37,552 bases of DNA from Candidatus Saccharimonadota bacterium (GCA_026395435.1 JAPLYT010000012.1:1-37552); one strand, 5' to 3'; positions 17,531 to 26,573 are shown, counted from the stretch's first letter. Notes: generated by a model from the sequence alone, not told the origin. Made by a program: numbers and translations.

Positions 17531-17563
17531 AACTAGTGTTTACAGATTAGCTAAAGTAGAATG
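17531..17563 (+). repeat. 33-bp promoter-region repeat, copy 2
   Basis: AACTAGTGTTTACAGATTAGCTAAAGTAGAATG. Confidence 0.9.
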
Positions 17564-17568
17564 TACGT

Positions 17569-17916
17569 ATGAATGATATTACTACACTCCAAAAACGAAT
17601 CGTTGATTTTAGAGATGCAAGAGATTGGAAACAATTTCATAATCCAAAAGATATGGCTATTTCATTAGTTCTCGAAGCAGCTGAAGTGATTGAACATTTC
17701 CAGTTCAAATCACCTGAGGAGATTCAAAGTCACTTAGAAAAGAATAAAGAAGATTTATCAGGAGAGCTTGCAGATGTTCTTTACTGGGTATTACTCATGG
17801 CTCATGATTTAGATATAGATATTTCAAAGGCTTTTGATAATAAAATGGCGCAAAACGAAGCCAAATATTCTGTCGAAAAATCAAAAGGGAATAATAAGAA
17901 ATATACCCAACTCTAA
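17569..17916 (+). CDS. MazG-like nucleotide pyrophosphohydrolase
   Basis: LQKRIVDFRDARDWKQFHNPKDMAISLVLEAAEVIEHFQFKSPEE...ELADVLYWVLLMAHDLDID. Confidence 0.9.
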   Translation: MNDITTLQKRIVDFRDARDWKQFHNPKDMAISLVLEAAEVIEHFQFKSPEEIQSHLEKNKEDLSGELADVLYWVLLMAHDLDIDISKAFDNKMAQNEAKYSVEKSKGNNKKYTQL

Positions 17917-19497
17917 ATGGCGCATATTCATACAATTAGTTACGAACCCGAATCATATAACTTACTTCGAAAAATTGAATTTACCTTTAACTGGCCGACC
18001 GTTTATCTACTTGAAGATGGTAAAGAGATTTATGTTGGTCAATCCGGTAACGTTGCAAGCAGATTTAAACAGCATAATAAAAATCCATCTAGAAGTAGGC
18101 TTAAAAAAGCCCACATTATTACAGATAGGGAATATAACCTATCTGCGACACTGGATATCGAATCTAAACTCATTCAATTTATAGCGGCTGATGAAAAATA
18201 TGTTTTACAAAATAGTAATGCAGGATTATTAGATCATAACTATTACGATAGAGAAAAGTATCTTACCAAATTCGAAGAACTTTGGATTGAGTTAAAAAAA
18301 CAGAACATTGCAGTACATGACTTGATTCAGCTGCGAAACAGCGATCTATTTAAATATTCGCCGTACAAATCGCTTACTGAAGAGCAAATTTCTATTGTTT
18401 CGAGTATTAAAGAATCTCTAGACACAGGGTTAGACCGATCTTACATCGTAAATGGGGAACCGGGTACAGGTAAGTCAATACTTGGTGTATATCTAGCAAA
18501 ATATTTGCTTGAAACTTTAAAGAGCGAGGAACCACTAAAAATTTCTCTTGTAATTCCAATGACTTCACTCCGAAAAACACTTAAGAAAGTCTTCGGTAAA
18601 GTTAAGGGTCTCAATTCAAGCATGGTTATTGGTCCTTCTGAAGTCGTAGGCAATACTTATGACGTGCTTATCGTCGACGAAGCACATAGATTAAGTCGAA
18701 GAATAAACCTTAGTGGCTATGGTCCTTTTGATCAAGCAAACAAATATTATAATCTTGGCAACAACGGTTCCCAACTAGACTGGATTCTATTGTCATCAAA
18801 GTCTCAGATTTTTCTCTACGATAGCAGACAGTCAATTACACCAAGAGATGTTAGGGCTGAAAAATTCAGCGAGCTGCCCGCAATTCATTACAACCTTACA
18901 AGTCAGTTAAGAGTTACTGCAGGTGATGACTATCTGAAATTTATTGATCAGTTGCTTGCGGCAAACGTTGGAGTTAAGCCTGACTTTAAAGCCTATGATC
19001 TTGAGTATTTTGAAAATCTAAAACCAATGATTGAAAAAGTTAAGGCAATGGATAAAAAGCATGGGCTTGCACGACTCGTTGCTGGATATGCATGGACATG
19101 GGAAACGAAGAAGAAAGATTCACAAGATTACGATATTGAACTAGACGGCCTGAAACTAAAATGGAATAGCGAAAACATTGATTGGGTCAATTCACAGAAT
19201 GCAATTAATGAAGTCGGCTGCATACATACAGTTCAGGGTTATGATCTGAACTATGTTGGAGTGATTATCGGACCAGAAGTAGGGTACAACCCAGATACCA
19301 AGAAGATAATTATCGATAAAGAAAAATATAAGGACATTAACGGCAAGAGAACACTTGAATCTCTTGAAGAACTTGAGCTATATATTAAAAATATCTATAA
19401 AACTTTATTGTCGCGCGGTATCAAAGGAACTTATATACACGCTGTCGACAAAGGCCTGTCTGACTTTATGTACAAAATGTTCAATAATTCTAACTGA
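17917..19497 (+). CDS. GIY-YIG-like domain fused to DUF2075/SF1-like ATPase
   Basis: VYLLEDGKEIYVGQSGNVASRFKQH; Walker A VNGEPGTGKSILGVYL; VLIVDEAHRLSR; ATG directly follows mazG-like TAA. Confidence 0.85.
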   Translation: MAHIHTISYEPESYNLLRKIEFTFNWPTVYLLEDGKEIYVGQSGNVASRFKQHNKNPSRSRLKKAHIITDREYNLSATLDIESKLIQFIAADEKYVLQNSNAGLLDHNYYDREKYLTKFEELWIELKKQNIAVHDLIQLRNSDLFKYSPYKSLTEEQISIVSSIKESLDTGLDRSYIVNGEPGTGKSILGVYLAKYLLETLKSEEPLKISLVIPMTSLRKTLKKVFGKVKGLNSSMVIGPSEVVGNTYDVLIVDEAHRLSRRINLSGYGPFDQANKYYNLGNNGSQLDWILLSSKSQIFLYDSRQSITPRDVRAEKFSELPAIHYNLTSQLRVTAGDDYLKFIDQLLAANVGVKPDFKAYDLEYFENLKPMIEKVKAMDKKHGLARLVAGYAWTWETKKKDSQDYDIELDGLKLKWNSENIDWVNSQNAINEVGCIHTVQGYDLNYVGVIIGPEVGYNPDTKKIIIDKEKYKDINGKRTLESLEELELYIKNIYKTLLSRGIKGTYIHAVDKGLSDFMYKMFNNSN

Positions 19498-20080
19498 TTT
19501 GGTTGTCGCAACGAAAGAGAATGATTAGCGGAGATATCTAAGTTTGCTTCTTTTCCTTCAAAACAACTGGTGACTTGGATTAGATTTCAAAAATGATCAA
19601 TAGTCACATATAGACCATGCAGGGTAGTCAGTTAATTGCAATGCATTAACTTTTGAGGCATGCGATGCATTAAGAAATCAGGTGTCATCAAGTAAGTCAA
19701 AGAGTATGATCGATGAATTTAATAATAAAAAATATTCTATGTGAATTAGTAATAATTCTTTTTACGAAAAGAGCATGAACACCGCTAAAATGCGTGATAT
19801 GAGATACCTCAAATTATGTGCAATGAGTAATAATAAGCGTTGCTAAAGCTTATGTTTTAAATACAAGTATTCATCATATTCAACAGGGATAAATGTAGTA
19901 AAATATATTATATAAGTAGCTGAACACAAAATTAGGTATACTGGTCATTTTTCAAATAATATTAATATGAATCATTATCATTTCTCCAATGTCGCATATT
20001 AAAGAATTTCTAAGCAACTAATACTTTATATAAGCTATAACATTTGTATTATATTCAAATTAGTTGTTAAAATATTAAAG

Positions 20081-23000
20081 ATGAACAAAAGGTCAAAGAA
20101 TTTATTTAGCATTCTAGTATTTCTGTCCCTAATGCTAATAGGAGTATTTGCTATTTGGTGGTTCAACCCATCTCATATACCAGCGAACTTCTCAGGATAC
20201 TTTCACTTATTTGATTTACTACTATTTATTTGTATCTCATATGTAATTTGGCATCCGATTGTAATGCAGGTATTCTCTTGGGCCATTACATCTAATATAA
20301 AAGAAAGAGCTTACATAAAGCCTCAAAAAGGTTATAAAGTTGCTTTTATTACTAACTTCGTCCCAGCATCGGAGTCTATTGAGCTTCTCCACAAAACACT
20401 TCCCGCAATGGTTCGAGCAAATTACGCACATGATACTTGGCTCCTTGATGAAGGCGACGACCCAGAAGTAAAGAAATTGTGTGAGAAATTAGGGGTATTA
20501 CATTTCAGTAGATTTGGTAAAGAAAACTATAATACTCAAGGTGGAAAGTTTGCGATAAAGACTAAGGGCGGCAACCACAATGCATGGTATGACAGCTTTG
20601 GAGATTCGTATGACTTTGTTGCTCAGATTGATACTGATTTTATCCCTAAAAAAAACTTCCTTATAAAAACCCTGGGTTATTTTAGAGATTCAAATGTCGC
20701 CTTTGTAGGAACTCCTCAAATATACGGGAATATTGATGAATCATTAATATCACGTGGCGCTGCTCAGCAGACATATAACTTTTATGGGAACATTCTTCGT
20801 GGTTTCGACGGGATGAATATGAATATGCTCATAGGAGCAAATCATGTGATTCGTGTTGGTGCTTTGAAGGATGTTGATCACTATAGTGCTCACATCACCG
20901 AGGATCTGTTAACCGGTATGAAGCTTCACTCGAAGGGTTGGAAGAGTGTTTACGTACCAGAAGCCCTTGCAGTAGGAGAAGGACCAACTTCATGGCAAGC
21001 TTATTTTAATCAGCAGATGAGATGGGCCTACGGGTGTATTCATATTCTTTTTAATCATAGCCCTGGGCTTTTTAAGAAAATGGATCGTAGACAAAAGATT
21101 TATTATTTCTTTCTTCAACAACATTACTTTTCAGGGTTTGCTATGTCCCTCGGGGTATTAGGCCTAGGAATATACTTTATTTTAGGAGTAAACGCTGCAG
21201 ATATGTCACTTGCACCGTTCCTCTCATTTTATTTACCTGCGCTTATAGCTTGTGGACTAATGGCCTTGTGGATTCAAAGATTCAACGTGCGACCAAAGGA
21301 AGAGAGCGGGATGTTATGGGCAGGAAAAATTATTAGTATCGCATCTTGGCCTATATTTTTTCTTGCATTTTTTAGTGTTCTTCGAGGCAAACGACTCACC
21401 TATAAGGTAACGCCTAAAGGCGAAGGACAGGATATAGAACTTTCAAAATCGAGAACTATGAAACTGTTTAATATTCACCTAGTGATTGGATTAATATGTT
21501 TATTAAGTTTACTCACAAGTTTAATCACCGGCAGGTCATCAATTATCATGGTTTTTTGGGCTACTTGTACGACCCTTCTTATGTTCTTCGTCCCTATTTC
21601 TGAACCTATAATTAGGGTAACGACACAACTGTACGACGTTATTAGGACCAATATTTTGATAATAAATAGCCGATACAGAATTTTTGAATTTAGAACTGAA
21701 ATAAATAACTTAGTACCATCTAGAGTGTCTAATTTAGAAAAATATATGTACAGTAAAAGAAATTATTTAATTCTTCTTATATTTTCATTTATTAGTTTTT
21801 CAACTGCGACTTTCAGTATGTTTAGGTTTTTAAAAGCGAATCCACTCTTATGGCCAATGTATATCTTACTTATATTCAGTATTTCATACTACATAGTCTC
21901 AATTGCAGTAAATCTGTTTACACGCAATTTCGATACTGATAAACACAATTTGCTAGTTAGTAAATGGAAGCCGCCTGATCCTCCTAATGTTGATATTTTC
22001 TTACCAATAGCAGGAGAACAAATCCATGTATTAAAAAATACATGGAATGGAGTTATTGAATTAATTCACCATTATAAAGGGCATATAAAAGTATACTGCC
22101 TTGATGATAGTAATAGTGAAGAAATAAAAAGCGCTGCCAATTTATACGGCTTTAACTATGTAGTTAGACCAAACCGTGGTGAATTTAAAAAAGCTGGGAA
22201 TCTTAGACACGGGTATAAAATTTCCAAAGGAGAGTTTATTGCCATATTTGATGCCGATTTTAGACCGCGAAAAGATTTCTTAAACGAGCTCTTGCCATAT
22301 ATGTATAATCAAATTGATATTGGGATAGTTCAAAGTCCACAATACTTTGATGTAAGTCCTAGCCAGAATTGGCTTGAAAGAGGTGCAGGAGCCGTGCAAG
22401 AGCTTTTTTATAGATTTTCACAAGTATCCCGGCAAAATCATCAAGCTGCCATCTGCGTGGGCAGTAATGCGCTCTACAGGCGTAAAGCGCTGGAATCTAC
22501 TGGTGGCACGGCGTTAATAGAACACTCGGAAGATGTTCATACAGGATTTAATCTAAAGATGCACGGCTGGAATGTAAAATACATTCCAATTATTCTTGCT
22601 AAAGGATTATGTCCTGAATCTATGCCAGCGTTCTTTAAGCAGCAATATAGGTGGTGCATGGGCTCGATGAGTCTGCTTAGATCTAGTAAGTTTTGGCAGA
22701 CAAAACTGCCTGTTCGCACACGCCTGTCCTACATTTCTGGTTTTCTGTATTACATAAATACAGCAATTCTTTCAATAATCACACCTTTCATTCCTCTAAT
22801 TCTTCTAGCTTTTATGCCCGAAAAGATAGAAATAAAATATACTTTTCTTGTTCTTCCTTCGTTACTATTTGCATATATTATTTTTCCTTTATGGCATAAG
22901 TCAATCTATGGACTTGAATCATGGTCAGTAAGACAAGTCTACGGCTGGGCTCATCTTTTCGCTATTTCGGATGCGATTAGTAATCGATCTATGCAATGGA

Positions 23001-23281
23001 CTCCTACGGGTGTAGTTAAGGGAAATGACTTTAGATATAAAAGTTTTCGAATACTGCAAGTAGTATTTAATTTCATACCCTCAGTTCTTTGGGTAGGCCT
23101 ATCAATTTGGCATTTATTTAAAAGTGAATCATTTGCCTATGTACCTATTCTTATTAGCGGAATTCTCTATCTTCTTATATCCATGAAAGTTACTTTCTAT
23201 ACATCACGAGCTCCCATTTTAACGAAAAATGAGACTTTTCCAGTTGTTAATCTCGGCATAGTTAATAGCCCTACTAAATAA
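20081..23281 (+). CDS. 1066-aa tandem double GT2 (cellulose-synthase-like) membrane protein
   Basis: Two GT2 cores: LDEGDD/DTDF/TEDLLTG/QQMRW and LDDSN/DADF/SEDVHTG/QQYRW, each with TM helices. Confidence 0.9.
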   Translation: MNKRSKNLFSILVFLSLMLIGVFAIWWFNPSHIPANFSGYFHLFDLLLFICISYVIWHPIVMQVFSWAITSNIKERAYIKPQKGYKVAFITNFVPASESIELLHKTLPAMVRANYAHDTWLLDEGDDPEVKKLCEKLGVLHFSRFGKENYNTQGGKFAIKTKGGNHNAWYDSFGDSYDFVAQIDTDFIPKKNFLIKTLGYFRDSNVAFVGTPQIYGNIDESLISRGAAQQTYNFYGNILRGFDGMNMNMLIGANHVIRVGALKDVDHYSAHITEDLLTGMKLHSKGWKSVYVPEALAVGEGPTSWQAYFNQQMRWAYGCIHILFNHSPGLFKKMDRRQKIYYFFLQQHYFSGFAMSLGVLGLGIYFILGVNAADMSLAPFLSFYLPALIACGLMALWIQRFNVRPKEESGMLWAGKIISIASWPIFFLAFFSVLRGKRLTYKVTPKGEGQDIELSKSRTMKLFNIHLVIGLICLLSLLTSLITGRSSIIMVFWATCTTLLMFFVPISEPIIRVTTQLYDVIRTNILIINSRYRIFEFRTEINNLVPSRVSNLEKYMYSKRNYLILLIFSFISFSTATFSMFRFLKANPLLWPMYILLIFSISYYIVSIAVNLFTRNFDTDKHNLLVSKWKPPDPPNVDIFLPIAGEQIHVLKNTWNGVIELIHHYKGHIKVYCLDDSNSEEIKSAANLYGFNYVVRPNRGEFKKAGNLRHGYKISKGEFIAIFDADFRPRKDFLNELLPYMYNQIDIGIVQSPQYFDVSPSQNWLERGAGAVQELFYRFSQVSRQNHQAAICVGSNALYRRKALESTGGTALIEHSEDVHTGFNLKMHGWNVKYIPIILAKGLCPESMPAFFKQQYRWCMGSMSLLRSSKFWQTKLPVRTRLSYISGFLYYINTAILSIITPFIPLILLAFMPEKIEIKYTFLVLPSLLFAYIIFPLWHKSIYGLESWSVRQVYGWAHLFAISDAISNRSMQWTPTGVVKGNDFRYKSFRILQVVFNFIPSVLWVGLSIWHLFKSESFAYVPILISGILYLLISMKVTFYTSRAPILTKNETFPVVNLGIVNSPTK

Positions 23282-23354
23282 ATTGGTTACGGATAAATTA
23301 GTGCATATTAAATACTGACACAAATAAGTATTTAAATACATACGTTTGCAATGG

Positions 23355-23480
23355 TATAATACAGCTTATGATTTTTCAGAATATAACTGCAGGATTTTCA
23401 AAGAAGCGCTCAAAGCTTAGGCCATAGCGTATTTTTCTGCATATATTCACACCTCTCGCTATGGCCGAGAGGTGTTTTTT
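23355..23480 (+). promoter_or_regulatory. Leaderless leader peptide plus terminator/antiterminator upstream of M23 gene
   Basis: TGG-TATAAT at 23355-23360; ATG 23368 encodes MIFQNITAGFSKKRSKLRP*; terminator ACACCTCTCG-CTATGGC-CGAGAGGTGT-TTTTT (23449-23480); GGCCATAGCG 23420-23429 complementary to CGCTATGGCC 23457-23466. Confidence 0.7.
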
Positions 23481-23511
23481 ATGTACCGTAAATTTGAAAT
23501 AAGGAAAAACT

Positions 23512-24201
23512 ATGACAACCCTAACTACAGAAATAATGCCGGAGCTCTTTAGCCGGTCTGAAATACTCATCTGGAACTTTAGCGATATCACACCCGGTGA
23601 TGCCCATAAAGATATCCAAAGATACATGGATGAACAAGAACAAAACGGTCATGATCCGCGTGACGCGTTCCACCGGCAAGCATTCAATGAGCAGGTCTTT
23701 GATCGAATCGAAAGCAGATATTTAATTGGCAGATATGCCGAAGATAGAAGCGACATCCTCCGCGGCAGCCATATGGCCGAGGAGGGCAGGACATACCATT
23801 TGGCCATGGATATATTCTCTCGAGATTTCGAGCCGGTGTTTGCACCGTGCGATGGAGAAATAGTCCGCAGCGAGTATGAGCCGGGGCTCAATAACTACGG
23901 CAACTATGTGATCATCCGGCCAGACGATGCATCGCTGCCCTATATATTTATGGGGCACCTAGATAGCACGAGGCTGCCGGTGGGCAGAGTCTCGGCCAGG
24001 CAGACCATTGCCCATCTGGGAACATTCGAGAATTTAGAAAACGGTGGTTGGAGCGTGCATGTGCATTTGCAATTACTAACCGTACTCCCGCCAGAAGGCG
24101 AGTCGCCGATCGGCTATTCCAGCCTGGCTGATCTGGAAGCAAACAAACAGCGGTTTCCAGACCCACAGGCACTATTCCCGCAGTGGAATATTACTCGCTG
24201 A
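23512..24201 (+). CDS. M23/LytM-type peptidoglycan peptidase-like protein
   Basis: HLAMDIFSRDFEPVFAPCDGEIVRSEYEPGLNNYGNYVIIRP...VHVHLQL; SD AAGGA. Confidence 0.75.
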   Translation: MTTLTTEIMPELFSRSEILIWNFSDITPGDAHKDIQRYMDEQEQNGHDPRDAFHRQAFNEQVFDRIESRYLIGRYAEDRSDILRGSHMAEEGRTYHLAMDIFSRDFEPVFAPCDGEIVRSEYEPGLNNYGNYVIIRPDDASLPYIFMGHLDSTRLPVGRVSARQTIAHLGTFENLENGGWSVHVHLQLLTVLPPEGESPIGYSSLADLEANKQRFPDPQALFPQWNITR

Positions 24202-24925
24202 GGCTGTCGTCGAGCATATGTAGTGTTTGCAAGAATTCTGCTCGCATGGCGGCAGCGTATGGATTGTGCCGTTGGATGGTTTCAAATAATTCTTGGCTGT
24301 GGTGTCGCTCGGTTTCGACGAGCGCCATGAGTTTGTCGAAGTATCCGGTGACCAGCAGAGATGGCTGAATATCCATGGTCAGCAGAGCTCGTCCAATGAA
24401 GAAGGTCAGGGCATGAACCCGGGCCATTTCTTGGTCGTGGGCGTCGGCGGTCATGTGCATGATGTTGAGCCCTTTGCTTTGCCAATCTTCGAGGAGCAGT
24501 TTGCTGGTTGGGCCTTTTTGTTCAGTCACCACAATAGACTTGCCAGCCACACCCGTCTCAATCGATTGTGGCCCAAACATCGGATGCGCCATCAGGACCG
24601 ACAGTCTATCCAGGAGTCCATGCTCCTGGAATAGTTCTGTCGGGCGGACCTTGACTGAACAGATGTCGACGATTAGGGTGTCTTTGGGTGTCAACGCGAC
24701 TACTTCGGGCACTAACGCTTCGAATGACGGGAAGGGGACGGCAAGCACGACTACGTCCGCTTGGGTGACAGCCTCGAGCCCCACCCGGCGGACCGATTCA
24801 GGGAAGGTGGCATTGGGGTTTACATCAAACCCCAATACTTCGCTGCCCGCAGGTGCCAGGTGCATGGCCACCACATTACCGAATTCACCTCCGCCAATTA
24901 CACCAAAAGTTTTTATGTTATTCAT
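24191..24925 (-). CDS. tyrA: Prephenate/arogenate dehydrogenase-like protein
   Basis: FGVIGGGEFGNVVAMHLAPAGSEVLGFDVNP...VVLAVPFPSFEALV...DICSVKVRPTELF...MAHPMFGPQS. Confidence 0.8.
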   Translation of the reverse strand: MNNIKTFGVIGGGEFGNVVAMHLAPAGSEVLGFDVNPNATFPESVRRVGLEAVTQADVVVLAVPFPSFEALVPEVVALTPKDTLIVDICSVKVRPTELFQEHGLLDRLSVLMAHPMFGPQSIETGVAGKSIVVTEQKGPTSKLLLEDWQSKGLNIMHMTADAHDQEMARVHALTFFIGRALLTMDIQPSLLVTGYFDKLMALVETERHHSQELFETIQRHNPYAAAMRAEFLQTLHMLDDSLSE

Positions 24926-24946
24926 TGTATTCTCCCAAAATGGTAT

Positions 24947-24972
24947 TAAAAAAACCGCCTGTGTGGCGGTTT
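24947..24972 (-). terminator. Attenuator-type terminator upstream of tyrA
   Basis: Minus strand AAACCGCC-ACACA-GGCGGTTT followed by T tract, then SD GGGAGAA and tyrA ATG. Confidence 0.75.
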
Positions 24973-25010
24973 GGTGTGTTCGATTTGATTGTGTTTTAAA
25001 ACATAGGTAA

Positions 25011-25067
25011 TTAGTCCGCCAAATAATAGGGGACTAGATATGATTGGGCTACGTTTAGATTAATCAT
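25011..25067 (-). CDS. Candidate leader peptide MINLNVAQSYLVPYYLAD*
   Basis: TTGACA-N17-TATGCT promoter (25103-25075), -10 ends 7 nt before ATG; three Tyr codons; followed by terminator and tyrA. Confidence 0.65.
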   Translation of the reverse strand: MINLNVAQSYLVPYYLAD

Positions 25068-25150
25068 GTTTGAAAGCATACAAGCGTAATAATTATTTGT
25101 CAAATATTTTATTTTGTACCCCTGGCGTTCCTGCGTTACACTAGATTAAT

Positions 25151-26155
25151 ATGATTTCACTCTTTAGTTCGCTCGAGGCAGCAGCCGTTCATAGCTATCA
25201 CGTGCCATGGTTCATGTACGGATTAGTGGTTTTAGCTCTCATCGTTTACGCCGTCATCGAAGCCCGTCACACCAAGCGCGATCACGAGATCAAGTTCAAC
25301 GAAGCAGTCCGCTGGTCGGTTATTTACATCTCTGCAGCGTTGCTGTTCTCGATTCCGATTTATTTCTTCATCGGCCGTCAGGCATCGGGTGAATACCTGG
25401 CCGCCTGGGCCATAGAGAAGGCCCTAAGCCTCGACAACCTCTTTGTAATGGGCTTGATATTCAGTAGCTTCAAAGTCAGTCGTAGCCTAGAGCGCAGAAT
25501 GCTCAACTACGGAATTGCCGGGGCGATTATCTTTCGTTTGGTTTTCATCCTTGCTGGGCTCGAGCTTCTCAAGCGATTTGAATGGGTGAGCATCATCTTT
25601 GGATTGATCCTAATGCGGGCTGCCTGGAAAGCCTTCCAGGAAGCGCGGGGCGGGGATGAGCTGGAAGAAGATATTGAGATTACCGATAAAACTCTCTGGA
25701 AAGCTCTCACTCGGATCTTGCCCGTGCATCATGAATTTGTCGGCCACAAACTGACGGTCAAGATCGATGGCAAACGGATGCTGACGCTCATGGCGGCCGT
25801 CATCATTCTGATTGAACTAACTGATGTGATCTTTGCGGTCGACAGTGTCCCAGCCGTCTTGGCCGTTAGCCCAGACCGGTTTGTAGCCTATGCTAGTAAC
25901 GTCTTTGCAATCCTTGGGCTCCGGGCATTGTTCTTTGTCTACCAATCAGTTGCTAACAAATTCTGGGCTTTGGCATGGGCACTATCGGGCATCTTGGCCT
26001 GGATCAGTTTCAAAATGATCGCCGCGCCGCTCGGCCTCCATGTGCCAGTGTCTATCAGCTTACTCGTCTTGGCAGTATTCTTATTTGGTAGCATTTTTGT
26101 GTCACTCCAGTGGCCTAAGAAAGTCAAAGAACACCCAATCCACATCGACGAATAG
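25151..26155 (+). CDS. TerC family integral membrane protein
   Basis: AIEKALSLDNLFVMGLIFSSF...ELTDVIFAVDSVPAVLAVS. Confidence 0.93.
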   Translation: MISLFSSLEAAAVHSYHVPWFMYGLVVLALIVYAVIEARHTKRDHEIKFNEAVRWSVIYISAALLFSIPIYFFIGRQASGEYLAAWAIEKALSLDNLFVMGLIFSSFKVSRSLERRMLNYGIAGAIIFRLVFILAGLELLKRFEWVSIIFGLILMRAAWKAFQEARGGDELEEDIEITDKTLWKALTRILPVHHEFVGHKLTVKIDGKRMLTLMAAVIILIELTDVIFAVDSVPAVLAVSPDRFVAYASNVFAILGLRALFFVYQSVANKFWALAWALSGILAWISFKMIAAPLGLHVPVSISLLVLAVFLFGSIFVSLQWPKKVKEHPIHIDE

Positions 26156-26286
26156 TCGTTTCTCCTCAATCACATTTTCTTCATCTGTTAGAGGAGAAAC
26201 CTCAAGTTATAAATAGCGTGAAATGGTTGTAAAAACTATCCTTGAATTGGGTTAAACATAAGGCGTATAGTTGAGGGTAGCAATAT

Positions 26287-26523
26287 GGGTGCTGATTGGT
26301 GGGCGACTTTGTGGCCTCCTAAACTTCCTACTCATAGGCTGAAACCTACTTCCCGAAAAGGGTCGTAAAAATCTCGGGGATCATACACACTAGTCGCCTG
26401 CGACGAAGCGTCACTGTAAACCACAATTTATGCTCATGAGCCACAATATTAGCACTCGAACGGTTGCGAACTATTAGCTCTGACAGCTCCAAAAATTTAT
26501 CCGTTCGACTCCTGTAGCATCTG
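26287..26523 (+). ncRNA. ssrA: Candidate compact tmRNA (SsrA)
   Basis: TTGAAT-N18-TATAGT upstream; acceptor GGGTGCT/AGCATCT with a G3.U70-type wobble; T-loop GTTCGACTC; pseudoknot-like CCCGAAAAGGGTCGTAAAAATCTCGGGG; TAGTC resume context then GCC TGC GAC GAA GCG TCA CTG TAA. The T stem is poorly paired. Confidence 0.55.
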
Positions 26524-26573
26524 TTGCAATGCGAGTATCTCTTATTATTTATAAAAACCCTGGAGCAAAACTT

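Noticed and set aside
26158-26198. Riboswitch downstream of terC
   Set aside because: GTTTCTCCTC…GAGGAGAAAC is a simple long-loop stem with no recognisable aptamer; more likely a weak terminator
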